This document shows positions 1-8,588 of a DNA stretch of 64,000 nt, piece by piece (position 1 is the first letter of the stretch; each line of letters opens with the position of its first letter). The stretch covers positions 1-64,000 of the forward strand of contig JAJUHK010000012.1 of the NCBI GenBank assembly GCA_029279945.1, written 5' to 3'. This DNA is from Pseudidiomarina indica. GTDB lineage: Bacteria > Pseudomonadota > Gammaproteobacteria > Enterobacterales > Alteromonadaceae. The position numbers were made by a program, and so were the translations under genes. The notes beneath the pieces are model-generated. The model searched no databases, had not been told where the DNA came from, and saw nothing but the letters and a program-made list of their open reading frames with translations.

Positions 1-86
1 GATCCATTCCGAACTCAGTAGTGAAACGCTTCAGCGCCGATGGTAGTGTGGGGCCTCCCCATGTGAGAGTAGGACACTGCCAGGCT
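1..86 (+). rRNA. rrf: 5S ribosomal RNA, 3' part
   Basis: The first ~86 bases match the conserved 3' two-thirds of bacterial 5S rRNA, including CCGAACTCAG, GCGCCGATGGTAGTGTGGGG and the closing CTGCCAGGC. The 5' end of the gene lies outside the window. It is followed by a strong intrinsic terminator, so it is the last gene of an rRNA operon transcribed into the window. Confidence 0.95.
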
Positions 87-96
87 TCAAATCGAG

Positions 97-127
97 AACC
101 CCGAGCTTACGCTCGGGGTTTTTTTAT
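97..127 (+). terminator. rRNA operon intrinsic terminator
   Basis: A perfect 10-bp stem (AACCCCGAGC at 97-106, GCTCGGGGTT at 111-120) with a TTAC loop is followed by a T-run at 119-126. It lies 11 bases after the 5S 3' end and ends the rRNA transcript. Confidence 0.93.
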
Positions 128-260
128 GCCTATACATACCCACTATAAGTACTTCGAATAGCCATTTCTCTTGTTTTTTTTGATGATTACTCTAAAGTGC
201 GTAAATGATATGTTAAAAAAGTAATAAAAATAATATTTATATGCACAAGGAGAGAGTCTC

Positions 261-2672
261 ATGAAAGTATCCAGATTACGGATCGCAATTTTAACAGCTT
301 TGACTCCAACGCTATTAACTGTCGCGCCGGTGGCTGCGCAAACTCAAGACGAGGCCATTATCGAAGCAGAAGAACGTATTCAGGTTGTCGGTTCTCGGCT
401 ATCTTATCGCACTGCAACCGATGGTTCTGCGCCAGTTGATATTATTTCAGCTGAAGATCTAGCTGCTAGTGGTATTACGGAAACAGCACGTGCACTGCAA
501 TATGCTGTGCCCAGCTTTAACTTCCCTACGTCTTCAGTGACGGATGGTTCGGATGCAGTGCGTCCTGCGTCACTACGTGGTTTATCCCCCGACCATACGC
601 TGGTATTGATTAATGGTAAACGCCGCCATAGCAGTGCCTTAGTGCACTTAAATGGCACTACCGGGCGTGGCAGTTCAAACGTTGACTTAAACGCCATTCC
701 GATTTCCGCAATAAAGCGGATCGAAGTGTTACGCGATGGTGCAGCAGCATTGTACGGATCTGATGCTATTGCTGGTGTTATTAATATTGTCTTAAAAGAC
801 CAAGATGAAGGTGGCAGCATCAGTGTCAATGGTGGCCAAACCTTTGAAGGGGATGGTGAGCAGTATAAAGTTCATGGTAACGTTGGGCTACCTGTTGGCC
901 AAGCGGGCTCGCTAACCTTGGCTGCGGAATTTCATCATAAAAATAAAACTAACCGAGCAGGCTTAGATCCGCGACAACAATATCCACTGGTCGATGGTGA
1001 ACCAGATCCACGTGAAGCAACCTTTGATCGGTTGAATCATCATGCTGGTGATGCGTCGTTTGAAAATACTGCGCTGTTCGCTAATTTAAAAGTGCCGTTA
1101 TCTGGTGAAAGCATGTTATATGGTTTTGCTGGTTATAGTGACCGGACCTCACAATCTGGTGCTTTCTATCGTCGTGCACTTGATGAGCGTAACCTCATTG
1201 AAGTGTACCCTGATGGCTATTTACCACTATTAACCCCAGAAACTAAGGACAGCAGTTTAGTCGGCGGCTATCAGTTTAAATTGGGCGACTGGGACGTTGA
1301 CGTCAGTGCCGGAATGGGGCGTAGTGAGTTCCAGTATCGCCTGGAAAATTCATTAAACGCTTCACTTGGACCGAACACCCCAACGGAGTTTGATGCCGGT
1401 ACCTTGGTGCTCGATGAAGTTAACGCATCGATTGATTTTCAGCGATTTATTCCGTTTGCGAATAACTCTGATTTGTCTATCGCGTTGGGGTTAAGTTACC
1501 GCGAAAATAGCTATCAAATCAAAGCAGGTGACGAAGCTTCGTACGTGAATGGTGGCTACGATAATCGTCCAGCAGGAAGCCAGGGTTTTACCGGATTTAT
1601 GCCGGAATCTGAAGTAGATGAATCGCGGGACAATATTGGCGCTTATATTGAGTTTGAAAATATGCTCACCGACAACTTTCAATGGGGAGCTGCCATTCGT
1701 TTTGAAGATTACTCAGATTTTGGCAGCAATACCAGTTGGAAACTATCGGGACGCTATGACTTCACCGATAATTTTGCCCTCAGAGCAACGGCGAATACCG
1801 GTTTTCGTGCACCCAGCGTGCAACAAATTTACTTCACCAACATTTCTACCTTATTCGTGAACCGTGATGGCCAATTAGTACCCGAGCAATCGGGAACCTT
1901 TAATAACATCAGTCCAGTTGCCCAAGCATTGCAAATTGGCGCATTGCAACCTGAAGAGTCGCAAAGCTTAAGCATGGGTTTGGTATGGAATGGTGATAAT
2001 GATTTGACGTTAACTGTTGACGCTTTCCGTATCGCGATTGATGATCGGATTATTCTATCAAGCTCCCTCATTCCAACTGATTCGCCTGCAGTTGCTGATG
2101 CACTAGCTGCAGCTGGAGCAGATAATGCGCGCTTTTTTATCAACGCAGTCGACACCACAACAACTGGGGTTGATGTGGTGTTAACTAAAGATTTCACGCT
2201 GGATCGAAGCGATTTACGGCTACAAATGGCATATGGGTACAATAAGACGAAAATCGATGATGTACATTTGCCTGCGATCCTTGATGGGTTGGAAGCAAAG
2301 TTGTTTGATAACGTTGAACGTACCCGTATGACTCGCTCTGTGCCACGCCACAGTGGGTCAGTAGCCCTTTCCCACCGTTTTCAAGATGTTGAAACGCGGC
2401 TAGCATTTAATTACTTCGGTGATTATATGTTGGAGAACAATGCTGGTTTACAAACCACCTTTGGCGGCAAATGGATCACTGATCTTTCTGTGCGTTATCA
2501 CCTAACTGATCACATGAATGTGAGCGTCGGTGCACAGAACTTATTTGATGTGTATCCTGATAAGCAAGATCCATCAAACCAGTTTAACGGAATCTTTTTG
2601 TATCCTAACACCAATGCTCCATTTGGCTTTAACGGTGGTTATTATTACGCTGAGTTTTCCTATACTTTTTAG
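261..2672 (+). CDS. TonB-dependent outer-membrane receptor
   Basis: An 803-residue protein with a signal peptide (about 1-26, cleavage after VAPVAA). A TonB-box-like segment (EERIQVV, about 37-43) and a plug domain to about residue 180 follow; the plug carries LRGLSPDHTLVLINGKRR and VLRDGAAALYGSDAIAGVI. The rest is a long beta-barrel ending in the aromatic YAEFSYTF expected of an outer-membrane protein. The family imports ligands such as iron chelates, cobalamin or oligosaccharides using TonB-ExbBD energy. The ligand cannot be told from the sequence, and no biosynthesis or periplasmic uptake genes adjoin it. The start is supported by AAGGAGAG 8 bases upstream. It stands alone between the rRNA terminator and its own terminator. 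Confidence 0.93.
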   Translation: MKVSRLRIAILTALTPTLLTVAPVAAQTQDEAIIEAEERIQVVGSRLSYRTATDGSAPVDIISAEDLAASGITETARALQYAVPSFNFPTSSVTDGSDAVRPASLRGLSPDHTLVLINGKRRHSSALVHLNGTTGRGSSNVDLNAIPISAIKRIEVLRDGAAALYGSDAIAGVINIVLKDQDEGGSISVNGGQTFEGDGEQYKVHGNVGLPVGQAGSLTLAAEFHHKNKTNRAGLDPRQQYPLVDGEPDPREATFDRLNHHAGDASFENTALFANLKVPLSGESMLYGFAGYSDRTSQSGAFYRRALDERNLIEVYPDGYLPLLTPETKDSSLVGGYQFKLGDWDVDVSAGMGRSEFQYRLENSLNASLGPNTPTEFDAGTLVLDEVNASIDFQRFIPFANNSDLSIALGLSYRENSYQIKAGDEASYVNGGYDNRPAGSQGFTGFMPESEVDESRDNIGAYIEFENMLTDNFQWGAAIRFEDYSDFGSNTSWKLSGRYDFTDNFALRATANTGFRAPSVQQIYFTNISTLFVNRDGQLVPEQSGTFNNISPVAQALQIGALQPEESQSLSMGLVWNGDNDLTLTVDAFRIAIDDRIILSSSLIPTDSPAVADALAAAGADNARFFINAVDTTTTGVDVVLTKDFTLDRSDLRLQMAYGYNKTKIDDVHLPAILDGLEAKLFDNVERTRMTRSVPRHSGSVALSHRFQDVETRLAFNYFGDYMLENNAGLQTTFGGKWITDLSVRYHLTDHMNVSVGAQNLFDVYPDKQDPSNQFNGIFLYPNTNAPFGFNGGYYYAEFSYTF

Positions 2673-2717
2673 CCGCGTTCCGTCTACGGACGTTGGTCTA
2701 GAGCACTAATATATTGC

Positions 2718-2753
2718 AAAAGCCACCACCTCATTAGGGCAGTGGCTTTTTTT
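2718..2753 (+). terminator. Intrinsic terminator after the TonB receptor
   Basis: AAAAGCCAC (2718-2726) pairs with GTGGCTTTT (2742-2750) across a 15-base loop and runs into a T-tract to 2753. It separates the receptor from the following small-protein cluster. Confidence 0.8.
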
Positions 2754-2878
2754 ATGCGCTCCTAAGCCGCTAAAACCCACGCTTTTATAAACTGGCATGG
2801 ATCTTGCTTAAACCATAGTGAAGTTAGCAACGACTACAGTCAGGTATTTTAAATGAATGAATGGATGGGGACAGCACT

Positions 2879-3190
2879 ATGAAACATAATCATTCGTACG
2901 TGTGGATTATCACGGGCGTGATTTTGATGGTTTTTTTTCACGAAGAGATATTTAGTTTAATAGGTAGCATTATTGGCTTTATTATCGGTATTGGGATCAC
3001 CGGTTTGTTAGTGCTCGGCTTAGCATTTGGGGCCTTTGCCTTGGCATTATTTATTGGTTGTAGTGTTGGTGTGGCACTGATTATTGCAGCGGTTGCTTTA
3101 GTGTTCAGTTTATTTGGCTGGTTGCTGCCGTATTTACTGATTGGTTTTGTAGTTTATTTGCTAGTTCGAAAAAAAACGAATACTGTGTAG
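2879..3190 (+). CDS. Small hydrophobic membrane protein, unknown function
   Basis: A 103-residue, Gly/Ile/Leu-rich protein not recognised as a named family. After a short polar N-terminus (MKHNHSY) almost the whole chain is hydrophobic, consistent with three or four membrane segments (about 8-25, 27-50, 52-75, 78-96), ending in a positive tail (RKKTNTV) that is probably cytoplasmic. The frame is open from 2861, but ATG 2879 is preferred because GGGGACA precedes it. It lies just upstream of the PCu(A)C copper chaperone gene on the same strand (29 bases apart), so co-transcription is likely. A role in envelope homeostasis is only a guess. Confidence 0.65.
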   Translation: MKHNHSYVWIITGVILMVFFHEEIFSLIGSIIGFIIGIGITGLLVLGLAFGAFALALFIGCSVGVALIIAAVALVFSLFGWLLPYLLIGFVVYLLVRKKTNTV

Positions 3191-3219
3191 GGGGTTTCAT
3201 TAACGCTCTGGAGTAAGTT

Positions 3220-3648
3220 ATGAAAATCTGGAAATATCTCGCACTTCTCGGTTTTATCGTTCCCGCACAACTGCTAGCTGCACAAGTAGAAATTCACAAT
3301 CCTTGGCTGAAGGAAACTATTCCTGGGAGTGAAAACGGTGCCGCTTATTTAACGATTACTAACGTTGGCCTTGAACCTGTTGCTATCGTCGGAGCATCGA
3401 CGCATGCGGCTAGATTGACTGAAATCCATCAGCATCGGATGGCCGATGGCATGATGGTGATGGAACGATTACCACAACTCACACTTCAAGCAGATGAAAC
3501 AGTAGTGTTCCAGCCTGGCGGTTACCACTTAATGTTGTTCGGTATTAATCGGCCGTTTAAACCAGGCGATACCGTGGAATTTATATTACAGTTTAATGAT
3601 GGAAATGAGGTACCATTTACTGCTGAAGTACGTTCAATCCACGAGTAA
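3220..3648 (+). CDS. Periplasmic copper chaperone PCu(A)C
   Basis: A 142-residue exported protein (signal peptide about 1-21, ending LLAA). It carries the full copper-binding signature H-x10-M-x21-H-x-M: His70, Met81, His103 and Met105. The fold is the cupredoxin-like PCu(A)C/DUF461 domain. Family members bind Cu(I) in the periplasm and help metallate the CuA or CuB site of cytochrome c oxidase, often with a Sco protein; no sco gene is in this window. It sits between the small membrane protein and an outer-membrane barrel gene, 11 bases before the latter, so the three probably form one transcript. Confidence 0.92.
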   Translation: MKIWKYLALLGFIVPAQLLAAQVEIHNPWLKETIPGSENGAAYLTITNVGLEPVAIVGASTHAARLTEIHQHRMADGMMVMERLPQLTLQADETVVFQPGGYHLMLFGINRPFKPGDTVEFILQFNDGNEVPFTAEVRSIHE

Positions 3649-3659
3649 AGGATAACATC

Positions 3660-4409
3660 ATGAAAAAGCAAGCCATTGCCATCTGTGTACCAGCGCTGAT
3701 ACTTTCGGGTGCGGCTCAGGCCGATACAGTCGTAGGGTTATACGCCGGGGCACAGGTGTGGGATACCAGTAACAGTGGGCAGTTTGGTACAGGTAACGGC
3801 AACCAAAGCTTCGCATTTACCGACGAAAAGCAAACGAGTTTTTATATTGCAGTTGAGCATCCAATTCCATTTTTGCCGAATATTAAAATTCGCGAGAACG
3901 AATTGGTTAGTTACGGAGCTACCACGTTAACCCAGGACTTCAATTTTAATGGCCAGGTGTATAGTGCTAATAGCAGCATTACGAGCTATGTAGATTTAAG
4001 CCATACTGACTTCACCTTGTATTATGAGCTGTTTGATAACGATTTAATTGCGTTTGATCTTGGTATGACGGGGAAAAAAGTTGATGGCTGGTTGGCTATT
4101 CGAGAAGGGATTAACGAAAATGGGATCCGCAGTGATGGCTGGATCCCAACGGGTTATGCTCATCTAAGATTGGGGATACCAGGCACTTATTTAACCTTTT
4201 ACGGCATAGCCAACGCAATTAGTGTCGACGATAGTTCAGTCCATGATTTTGAGGTTGGTGCCGAATACCGTTTGGTTGACAGTATTGCTTTAGATCTTAA
4301 TCTGCAGATTGGTTATCGTGATATCAAGATCGAACTTGATGACTTAGATGGCGTTTATTCTGATCTCAAATTCAAAGGGCCGTATTTAGGGTTAGAAGTC
4401 CATTTCTAA
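3660..4409 (+). CDS. TIGR04219-type outer-membrane beta-barrel protein
   Basis: A 249-residue exported protein with a signal peptide ending GAAQA (about 1-21). VVGLYAGAQVWDTSNSGQFG directly follows, the typical start of the TIGR04219 family. The rest shows alternating polar and hydrophobic strands and ends in a terminal Phe (GPYLGLEVHF), as in small outer-membrane barrels. The family's function is unknown; it is common in marine gammaproteobacteria. The gene starts 11 bases after the PCu(A)C stop and converges with the DUF3299 gene only 15 bases away, leaving no room for a clear terminator. Confidence 0.85.
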   Translation: MKKQAIAICVPALILSGAAQADTVVGLYAGAQVWDTSNSGQFGTGNGNQSFAFTDEKQTSFYIAVEHPIPFLPNIKIRENELVSYGATTLTQDFNFNGQVYSANSSITSYVDLSHTDFTLYYELFDNDLIAFDLGMTGKKVDGWLAIREGINENGIRSDGWIPTGYAHLRLGIPGTYLTFYGIANAISVDDSSVHDFEVGAEYRLVDSIALDLNLQIGYRDIKIELDDLDGVYSDLKFKGPYLGLEVHF

Positions 4410-4424
4410 TTGGTTCAATTATCC

Positions 4425-4913
4425 TTAATAGTAAGGCTTAACTGTGGCGGCTGTCATGCGATAGCCGACCACGGCAATATCCCCTTCTACCCGCTGTACT
4501 TCAATCGTTCCTTCTACCCAGACTGCATCAAAGGTATCTTCGTATCGTACCCCGGTGGGGAAATCCACCAAAATTATTTGGTTGGGTGGGGGCGGTGGTA
4601 CGTGGATACACGCACCAAAATACGGCACTAGCAAGAACTGCGTAACCTTATCGGCATCCCCTTCTAGCTGAACGACATACCCGGGGATACGAATTTTTTT
4701 ACCATTTAGGCTGGGCACCATAGGTGCGTCCAACTCTGGTTGAATGGCCAGCTCAGGGTTAGCATCGTAAAACGCTTGGCTTTTAACTGGGGGCGGCTTA
4801 TAGCCCTCAGGCACCAATTCTTTCCAATGGGTCGTTTGATACTCACTGGCGTTGGCAGCCAAAGGTGTTAGCGCTAGAACTACTGCGGTAATGAGAGTGA
4901 TCATATACTTCAT
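4425..4913 (-). CDS. DUF3299 periplasmic protein (ZrgD-like)
   Basis: A 162-residue exported protein: signal peptide to about residue 22 (LAANA), then the DUF3299 domain with IPGYVVQLEG and the hallmark FLLVPYFGACIHVPPPPPNQ containing one Cys and one His. ATG 4913 overlaps the permease stop as ATGA, so translational coupling is likely and the longer upstream frame is rejected. In Vibrio cholerae a DUF3299 protein belongs, as I recall, to the zinc-regulated zrg ABC cluster, which suggests a metal-related role for this operon. That role is inference from family and context. The DUF2796 partner of that cluster is not present here. Confidence 0.85.
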   Translation of the reverse strand: MKYMITLITAVVLALTPLAANASEYQTTHWKELVPEGYKPPPVKSQAFYDANPELAIQPELDAPMVPSLNGKKIRIPGYVVQLEGDADKVTQFLLVPYFGACIHVPPPPPNQIILVDFPTGVRYEDTFDAVWVEGTIEVQRVEGDIAVVGYRMTAATVKPYY

Positions 4914-6154
4914 AGGCGAATTGTTAATCCATCTGCTAATGCGTTGCGATAAGCCCGCCACGCTGGAATTAAACTCAAACTAATCGCGGCAATAACAATC
5001 GCGACTGCTAACGTAAGCTCACTTGAGGTCAGTGCTGTTGCTCGTAATAACATACCCGTGTGTTCTAATAAGAACGTTGAACCAAAGTGAAGGATAAAAA
5101 ATAGCAAGCCAATACCTAACCCAACACCAACGCTAGCAAGAATAACAGCCTCGCTGACTAACAAGCCAAAAATAGTGAGGGGGCCGGCACCAATGGCGCG
5201 CAACACAGCCATTTCTCGGCGCCGTTCGCGTAAACTCGCTAAGAGAGAGGTCAGCATGCCAAGCAAACCTGTTGCAACCACCAAGATGGATACTGCAAAG
5301 AGTGCTTTTTCAAACAAGTTCAAGGTTCGCCACAGTTCGGTTAACGCTAAACCGGGCATAATGGCTGTTAATGGCTCACCAGTGTAGTTATTAATTTGAC
5401 GTTGGAGGCGTAATGCCAGCGGTTTGTTCGTTAAACCAATGAGTACAGCACTCAGCGAATAGACCGGCGGCTCATGATGGTGCGCATGATCATCTTCGGC
5501 GTGTTCGCTTGCCGTGTATTCGCCATGAACTAAGCCGAGGCCTGCCAAAGGAATGTAGATAGCTTGGTCAGTGGGGGTCGCTGTAGCCGCTAGAATACCA
5601 CGAATGACGAAGGCATGCGCATCATGGTCGCTAAAGCTAATACCACCAGCGCCATGGGAGATGGTGAGCAACTCGCCCACCTTAAGTTGCATTCGCTGTG
5701 CTACTTCGGCGCCGACTACTGCGCCAATATGATCTTGCTCGTCAAACCATGCCCCATGCGTTAATTGCAAAGGTTGCTGATTGGCATAGCGAAAATGCGT
5801 AAAGTAAGCAGGTGTCGTTGCTACAACTGGATAGCCGGCATAACTATCGCCTAAGGCAAGAGGGATATGCCACGCTATCCCAGGTAGACGTTGTAAATAC
5901 TCATAGCTATCCCAACTGATCGCATTGGTCATAGCACCAATGTGGAATACACTGCTTAACAGTAACTGGGTCGACCCTGTTCGTGGGCCTACAATCAGGT
6001 CAGTACCAGAAATTGTGTTGGCAAAGTTTTCTTGGGTTTGCACCCGCACTCGTTCCACTCCAAGCAACAACAATGTACTAACAGCGATGGCTATAATAGT
6101 TAACCAAGCAGTTGCTTTTCGGTTCATTAAGCTGGCAAGAGCAAGACGGATCAT
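4910..6154 (-). CDS. FtsX/MacB-type ABC transporter permease with His-rich loop
   Basis: A 414-residue inner-membrane permease: one N-terminal membrane segment (about 15-33), a large periplasmic region (about 35-275), then three C-terminal membrane segments (about 280-310, 330-360, 375-400), the FtsX/LolE/MacB topology. The periplasmic region carries a histidine/acid cluster at about 218-230 (HAEDDHAHHHEPP), a plausible metal-binding loop. It overlaps the ATPase gene (TAATG) upstream and the DUF3299 gene (ATGA) downstream. Transporters of this topology often drive periplasmic work rather than classical import. Zinc or another metal is the likely theme, by the loop and by resemblance to the Vibrio zrg cluster. 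Confidence 0.88.
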   Translation of the reverse strand: MIRLALASLMNRKATAWLTIIAIAVSTLLLLGVERVRVQTQENFANTISGTDLIVGPRTGSTQLLLSSVFHIGAMTNAISWDSYEYLQRLPGIAWHIPLALGDSYAGYPVVATTPAYFTHFRYANQQPLQLTHGAWFDEQDHIGAVVGAEVAQRMQLKVGELLTISHGAGGISFSDHDAHAFVIRGILAATATPTDQAIYIPLAGLGLVHGEYTASEHAEDDHAHHHEPPVYSLSAVLIGLTNKPLALRLQRQINNYTGEPLTAIMPGLALTELWRTLNLFEKALFAVSILVVATGLLGMLTSLLASLRERRREMAVLRAIGAGPLTIFGLLVSEAVILASVGVGLGIGLLFFILHFGSTFLLEHTGMLLRATALTSSELTLAVAIVIAAISLSLIPAWRAYRNALADGLTIRL

Positions 6155-6861
6155 TATCGTCCTCCTGCCGCTTGATTGATTTCATTGAGTTCGATGGCTC
6201 GTTGGAAATGATGTGCCAAGCTGCCGTCATGGGTGACAAATAATAACGTGGTGTGGTGTACTTCACAGGCGTTAAATAGCACCTCGATAAAATTGTCACG
6301 ATGATCGATATCTAAGGCAGAAGTTGGTTCATCAGCAATAATCAGTGCGGGTCGACCAAATAAAGCCCGCGCGGCAGCAACACGCTGTTGTTGTCCCACA
6401 CTTAGTTGATGGGCCGGGCGCTTGCTGTCTTGTTCAGCTAAGCCTAGTTGGGTCAACAGGTGTTCGGCGAGTTCATGATAGGAGCCAGCTTCGCCCTTAA
6501 GCCGTGCAACCCGTGCTGGGGCAAACCTTGCAGCTAACACAACATTTTCAACGGCAGATAAATATGGAAGTAGGTTAAACTGCTGAAAAATGTAGCCGAT
6601 TTCATTGGCTCGTAGGCGGTCACGTTGGCGTTGGGATAATTGCGCAAGATCATGACCTAAAACGTGCACTTGATTGGGGCGAGCTTGATGCACACCGGCA
6701 ATCAGACTAAGCAGGGTAGACTTCCCGGAACCGCTAGCACCGCGTAATAAAACGCGCTCACCTTGTTGGATTTGCAGGTGGGGAATGTGCAACAGGGGGA
6801 AGCTGGCACCTGGCCATTGAAACTCGAGTTGATTGAGTTCGACGCAGGTGCTCTGACTCAT
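6154..6861 (-). CDS. ABC transporter ATP-binding protein (LolD/MacB type)
   Basis: A 235-residue ABC ATPase with Walker A GASGSGKST, Q-loop in YIFQQFNLLPYL, signature LSVGQQQRVAAARAL and Walker B LIIADEPTSALD followed by the switch His in FVTHDG. This is the class that pairs with FtsX-type permeases, and its partner is the next gene. The frame is open further upstream, but ATG 6861 is chosen because it follows the ppa stop directly and gives the family's normal N-terminus. It probably reads from the ppa promoter region, as no space for a separate promoter remains. Confidence 0.9.
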   Translation of the reverse strand: MSQSTCVELNQLEFQWPGASFPLLHIPHLQIQQGERVLLRGASGSGKSTLLSLIAGVHQARPNQVHVLGHDLAQLSQRQRDRLRANEIGYIFQQFNLLPYLSAVENVVLAARFAPARVARLKGEAGSYHELAEHLLTQLGLAEQDSKRPAHQLSVGQQQRVAAARALFGRPALIIADEPTSALDIDHRDNFIEVLFNACEVHHTTLLFVTHDGSLAHHFQRAIELNEINQAAGGR

Positions 6862-6862
6862 T

Positions 6863-7393
6863 TTATTTCTGCTTAGCGCGCTCAAAAGACGAGACAATTT
6901 CTTCTTTGGCGGCGTTGATATCACCCCACCCATCAACTTTGACCCATTTGCCTTTTTCGAGCTCTTTGTAACGCTCAAAGAAATGTGTGATTTGCGCTTT
7001 TAGCAACTCTGGGAGGTCACCCACATCTTTAATATGATCGTACTCTTTAGTGAGCTTGCTGACTGGTACAGCAACAACTTTCGCATCTTGACCAGACTCA
7101 TCAGTCATGTGCAATACACCAACTGGACGACACTTAATGACTGAGCCGGCTTGCAGTGGATAAGGTGTTGGTACTAAGACGTCAACTGGATCGCCATCAA
7201 GCGACAACGTCTCATTGATAAAGCCATAGTTACACGGATAGAACATGGGTGTTGCCATAAACCGGTCAACCCATAATGTGCCGGTGTCTTTATCCACTTC
7301 GTATTTGATGGGATCAGCATTAGCAGGGATTTCAATGATTACATTGACTTCTTCTGGCAGGTTTTTACCTGCACTTACGTGACTTAAGCTCAT
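6863..7393 (-). CDS. ppa: Inorganic pyrophosphatase
   Basis: A 176-residue family I soluble pyrophosphatase, the same length as E. coli Ppa. It contains the signature DGDPVDVLV with metal-binding aspartates, plus [15 protein letters not shown] near the C-terminus. It hydrolyses pyrophosphate to two phosphates in the cytoplasm and so pulls biosynthetic reactions forward. It lies 44 bases downstream of fbp with its own candidate promoter, and its stop nearly abuts the ABC ATPase start, placing it at the head of that operon. Confidence 0.97.
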   Translation of the reverse strand: MSLSHVSAGKNLPEEVNVIIEIPANADPIKYEVDKDTGTLWVDRFMATPMFYPCNYGFINETLSLDGDPVDVLVPTPYPLQAGSVIKCRPVGVLHMTDESGQDAKVVAVPVSKLTKEYDHIKDVGDLPELLKAQITHFFERYKELEKGKWVKVDGWGDINAAKEEIVSSFERAKQK

Positions 7394-7436
7394 GTGCCTT
7401 CCTGTTATTAAAAACGATATAAAATAATGGGGTCGT

Positions 7437-7465
7437 ATTATACGGGCTTGCTATCTAATTGCGAA
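7437..7465 (-). promoter_or_regulatory. Candidate sigma70 promoter for ppa
   Basis: On the minus strand, TTCGCA (7460-7465) and a perfect -10 box TATAAT (7437-7442) are 17 bases apart and lie 44 bases before the ppa start, overlapping the end of fbp. Judged by eye against the consensus. Confidence 0.5.
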
Positions 7466-8439
7466 CCCTCTTCGTAGCGAAGGTAACGTAAACATGTTTC
7501 AACTTCGTTCTTAGCACCTAAAATAACCCCGACACGCTGATGAATATGGGTAGGAACAATATCCAAAATGCGTTCTTCGCCACTATGAGCAGCACCGCCA
7601 GCTTGTTCAATCAACCAAGCCATCGGGTTCCCTTCGTAGAGTAAACGTAGTTTGTAGGGTTTATCCATCGAGCGGGCATCCCACGGATAGGCAAATAGGC
7701 CGCCACGGCACAAAATGCGGTGAACATCGGCGACCATAGCGGCAACCCAGCGCATATTGAAGTTTTTGGCTCGCGGGCCACTGGTTCCGGCAAGCAAATC
7801 ATCTACGTAGTTTTGCATACCCTCTTGCCAGTGGCGGAAGTTTGACATATTGATAGCGAACTCTGAGGTTTCTGGTGCAATCGTTAGGTTTTGCTTGGTG
7901 ACCAAAAACTCACCCACGGTTTGATCTAATGTGAGTACTCGCACACCTTTGCCCGTAGTGAATACCATCATCGTAGATGGCCCATAAAGGATATAGCCTG
8001 CGGCGATTTGATTACGGCCTGGCTGTAAAAACATGCTGGCATCGCGAGGGCCATCTTTCGGAACCGGAAGAATCGAGAAAATGGTTCCAACCATACTGTT
8101 GATATCAATGTTCGAGCTACCATCGAGAGGATCGAAGGCAACTAAATACTCTCCATCCTCGTGGCCGAGGACGATACCCTCTTCTTCTTCGGAGGCAATG
8201 GCTTGAACATGACGGCATTCAAGCAAAATTTCTTTAATGAGTTGGTTCGATAAAATGTCGAGTTTCTTTTGGGTTTCCCCTTGAATATTCTCAGACAATG
8301 TTGAGCCCAGTACCCCTGCAAGTTCACCCTGCCCGACGCGAAACGATATTTCTTTGGCGCAAGTTTGTAATGAATTAATCACTGATATTAGTGCTTCGTC
8401 GACCTGTTCTTCACGTAAGGTCGGAGTTAGGCGCTGCAT
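7438..8439 (-). CDS. fbp: Fructose-1,6-bisphosphatase class I
   Basis: A 333-residue class I FBPase, close to E. coli Fbp (332). Metal and substrate motifs include [20 protein letters not shown] and the C-terminal [20 protein letters not shown]. It removes the C1 phosphate of fructose-1,6-bisphosphate in gluconeogenesis. It is transcribed divergently from mpl, as in E. coli, with ppa following on the same strand. Together with fba and pgk elsewhere in the window it serves the gluconeogenic direction. Confidence 0.97.
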   Translation of the reverse strand: MQRLTPTLREEQVDEALISVINSLQTCAKEISFRVGQGELAGVLGSTLSENIQGETQKKLDILSNQLIKEILLECRHVQAIASEEEEGIVLGHEDGEYLVAFDPLDGSSNIDINSMVGTIFSILPVPKDGPRDASMFLQPGRNQIAAGYILYGPSTMMVFTTGKGVRVLTLDQTVGEFLVTKQNLTIAPETSEFAINMSNFRHWQEGMQNYVDDLLAGTSGPRAKNFNMRWVAAMVADVHRILCRGGLFAYPWDARSMDKPYKLRLLYEGNPMAWLIEQAGGAAHSGEERILDIVPTHIHQRVGVILGAKNEVETCLRYLRYEEGSQLDSKPV

Positions 8440-8451
8440 GGAACCCTCTTG

Positions 8452-8479
8452 ATTATCCTAGTTGAATGCGTACGGTTAA
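8452..8479 (-). promoter_or_regulatory. Candidate promoter for fbp
   Basis: On the minus strand, TTAACC (8474-8479) and GATAAT (8452-8457) are 16 bases apart, just upstream of an AGAGGG ribosome site and the fbp ATG at 8439. The short distance to the ATG gives a leader of only a few bases. Confidence 0.4.
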
Positions 8480-8550
8480 TGAATTGTGGTTAAGTTTACC
8501 GCAATTTTTTGCAAATTTCCCGTGCAGATTAACCTTGAAATTAAGCACCA

Positions 8551-8559
8551 TGATACACT
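8551..8559 (+). promoter_or_regulatory. Candidate extended -10 promoter for mpl
   Basis: TGATACACT fits the extended -10 form TGnTAnnnT and lies 30 bases before the mpl ATG. The TTGAAA upstream at 8535-8540 is only 13 bases away, too close for a normal -35, so the call rests on the extended -10 element. Confidence 0.35.
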
Positions 8560-8588
8560 AACGCAAACAACGGCAGTGAGAGAGATTC

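Noticed and set aside
404-829. 141-codon minus-strand open frame inside the TonB receptor gene
   Set aside because: It mirrors conserved plug-domain codons and has no start context; shadow frame.
4410-4631. Open frame antisense to the DUF3299 gene
   Set aside because: No ribosome site, no recognisable protein pattern; it is a shadow of the minus-strand gene.
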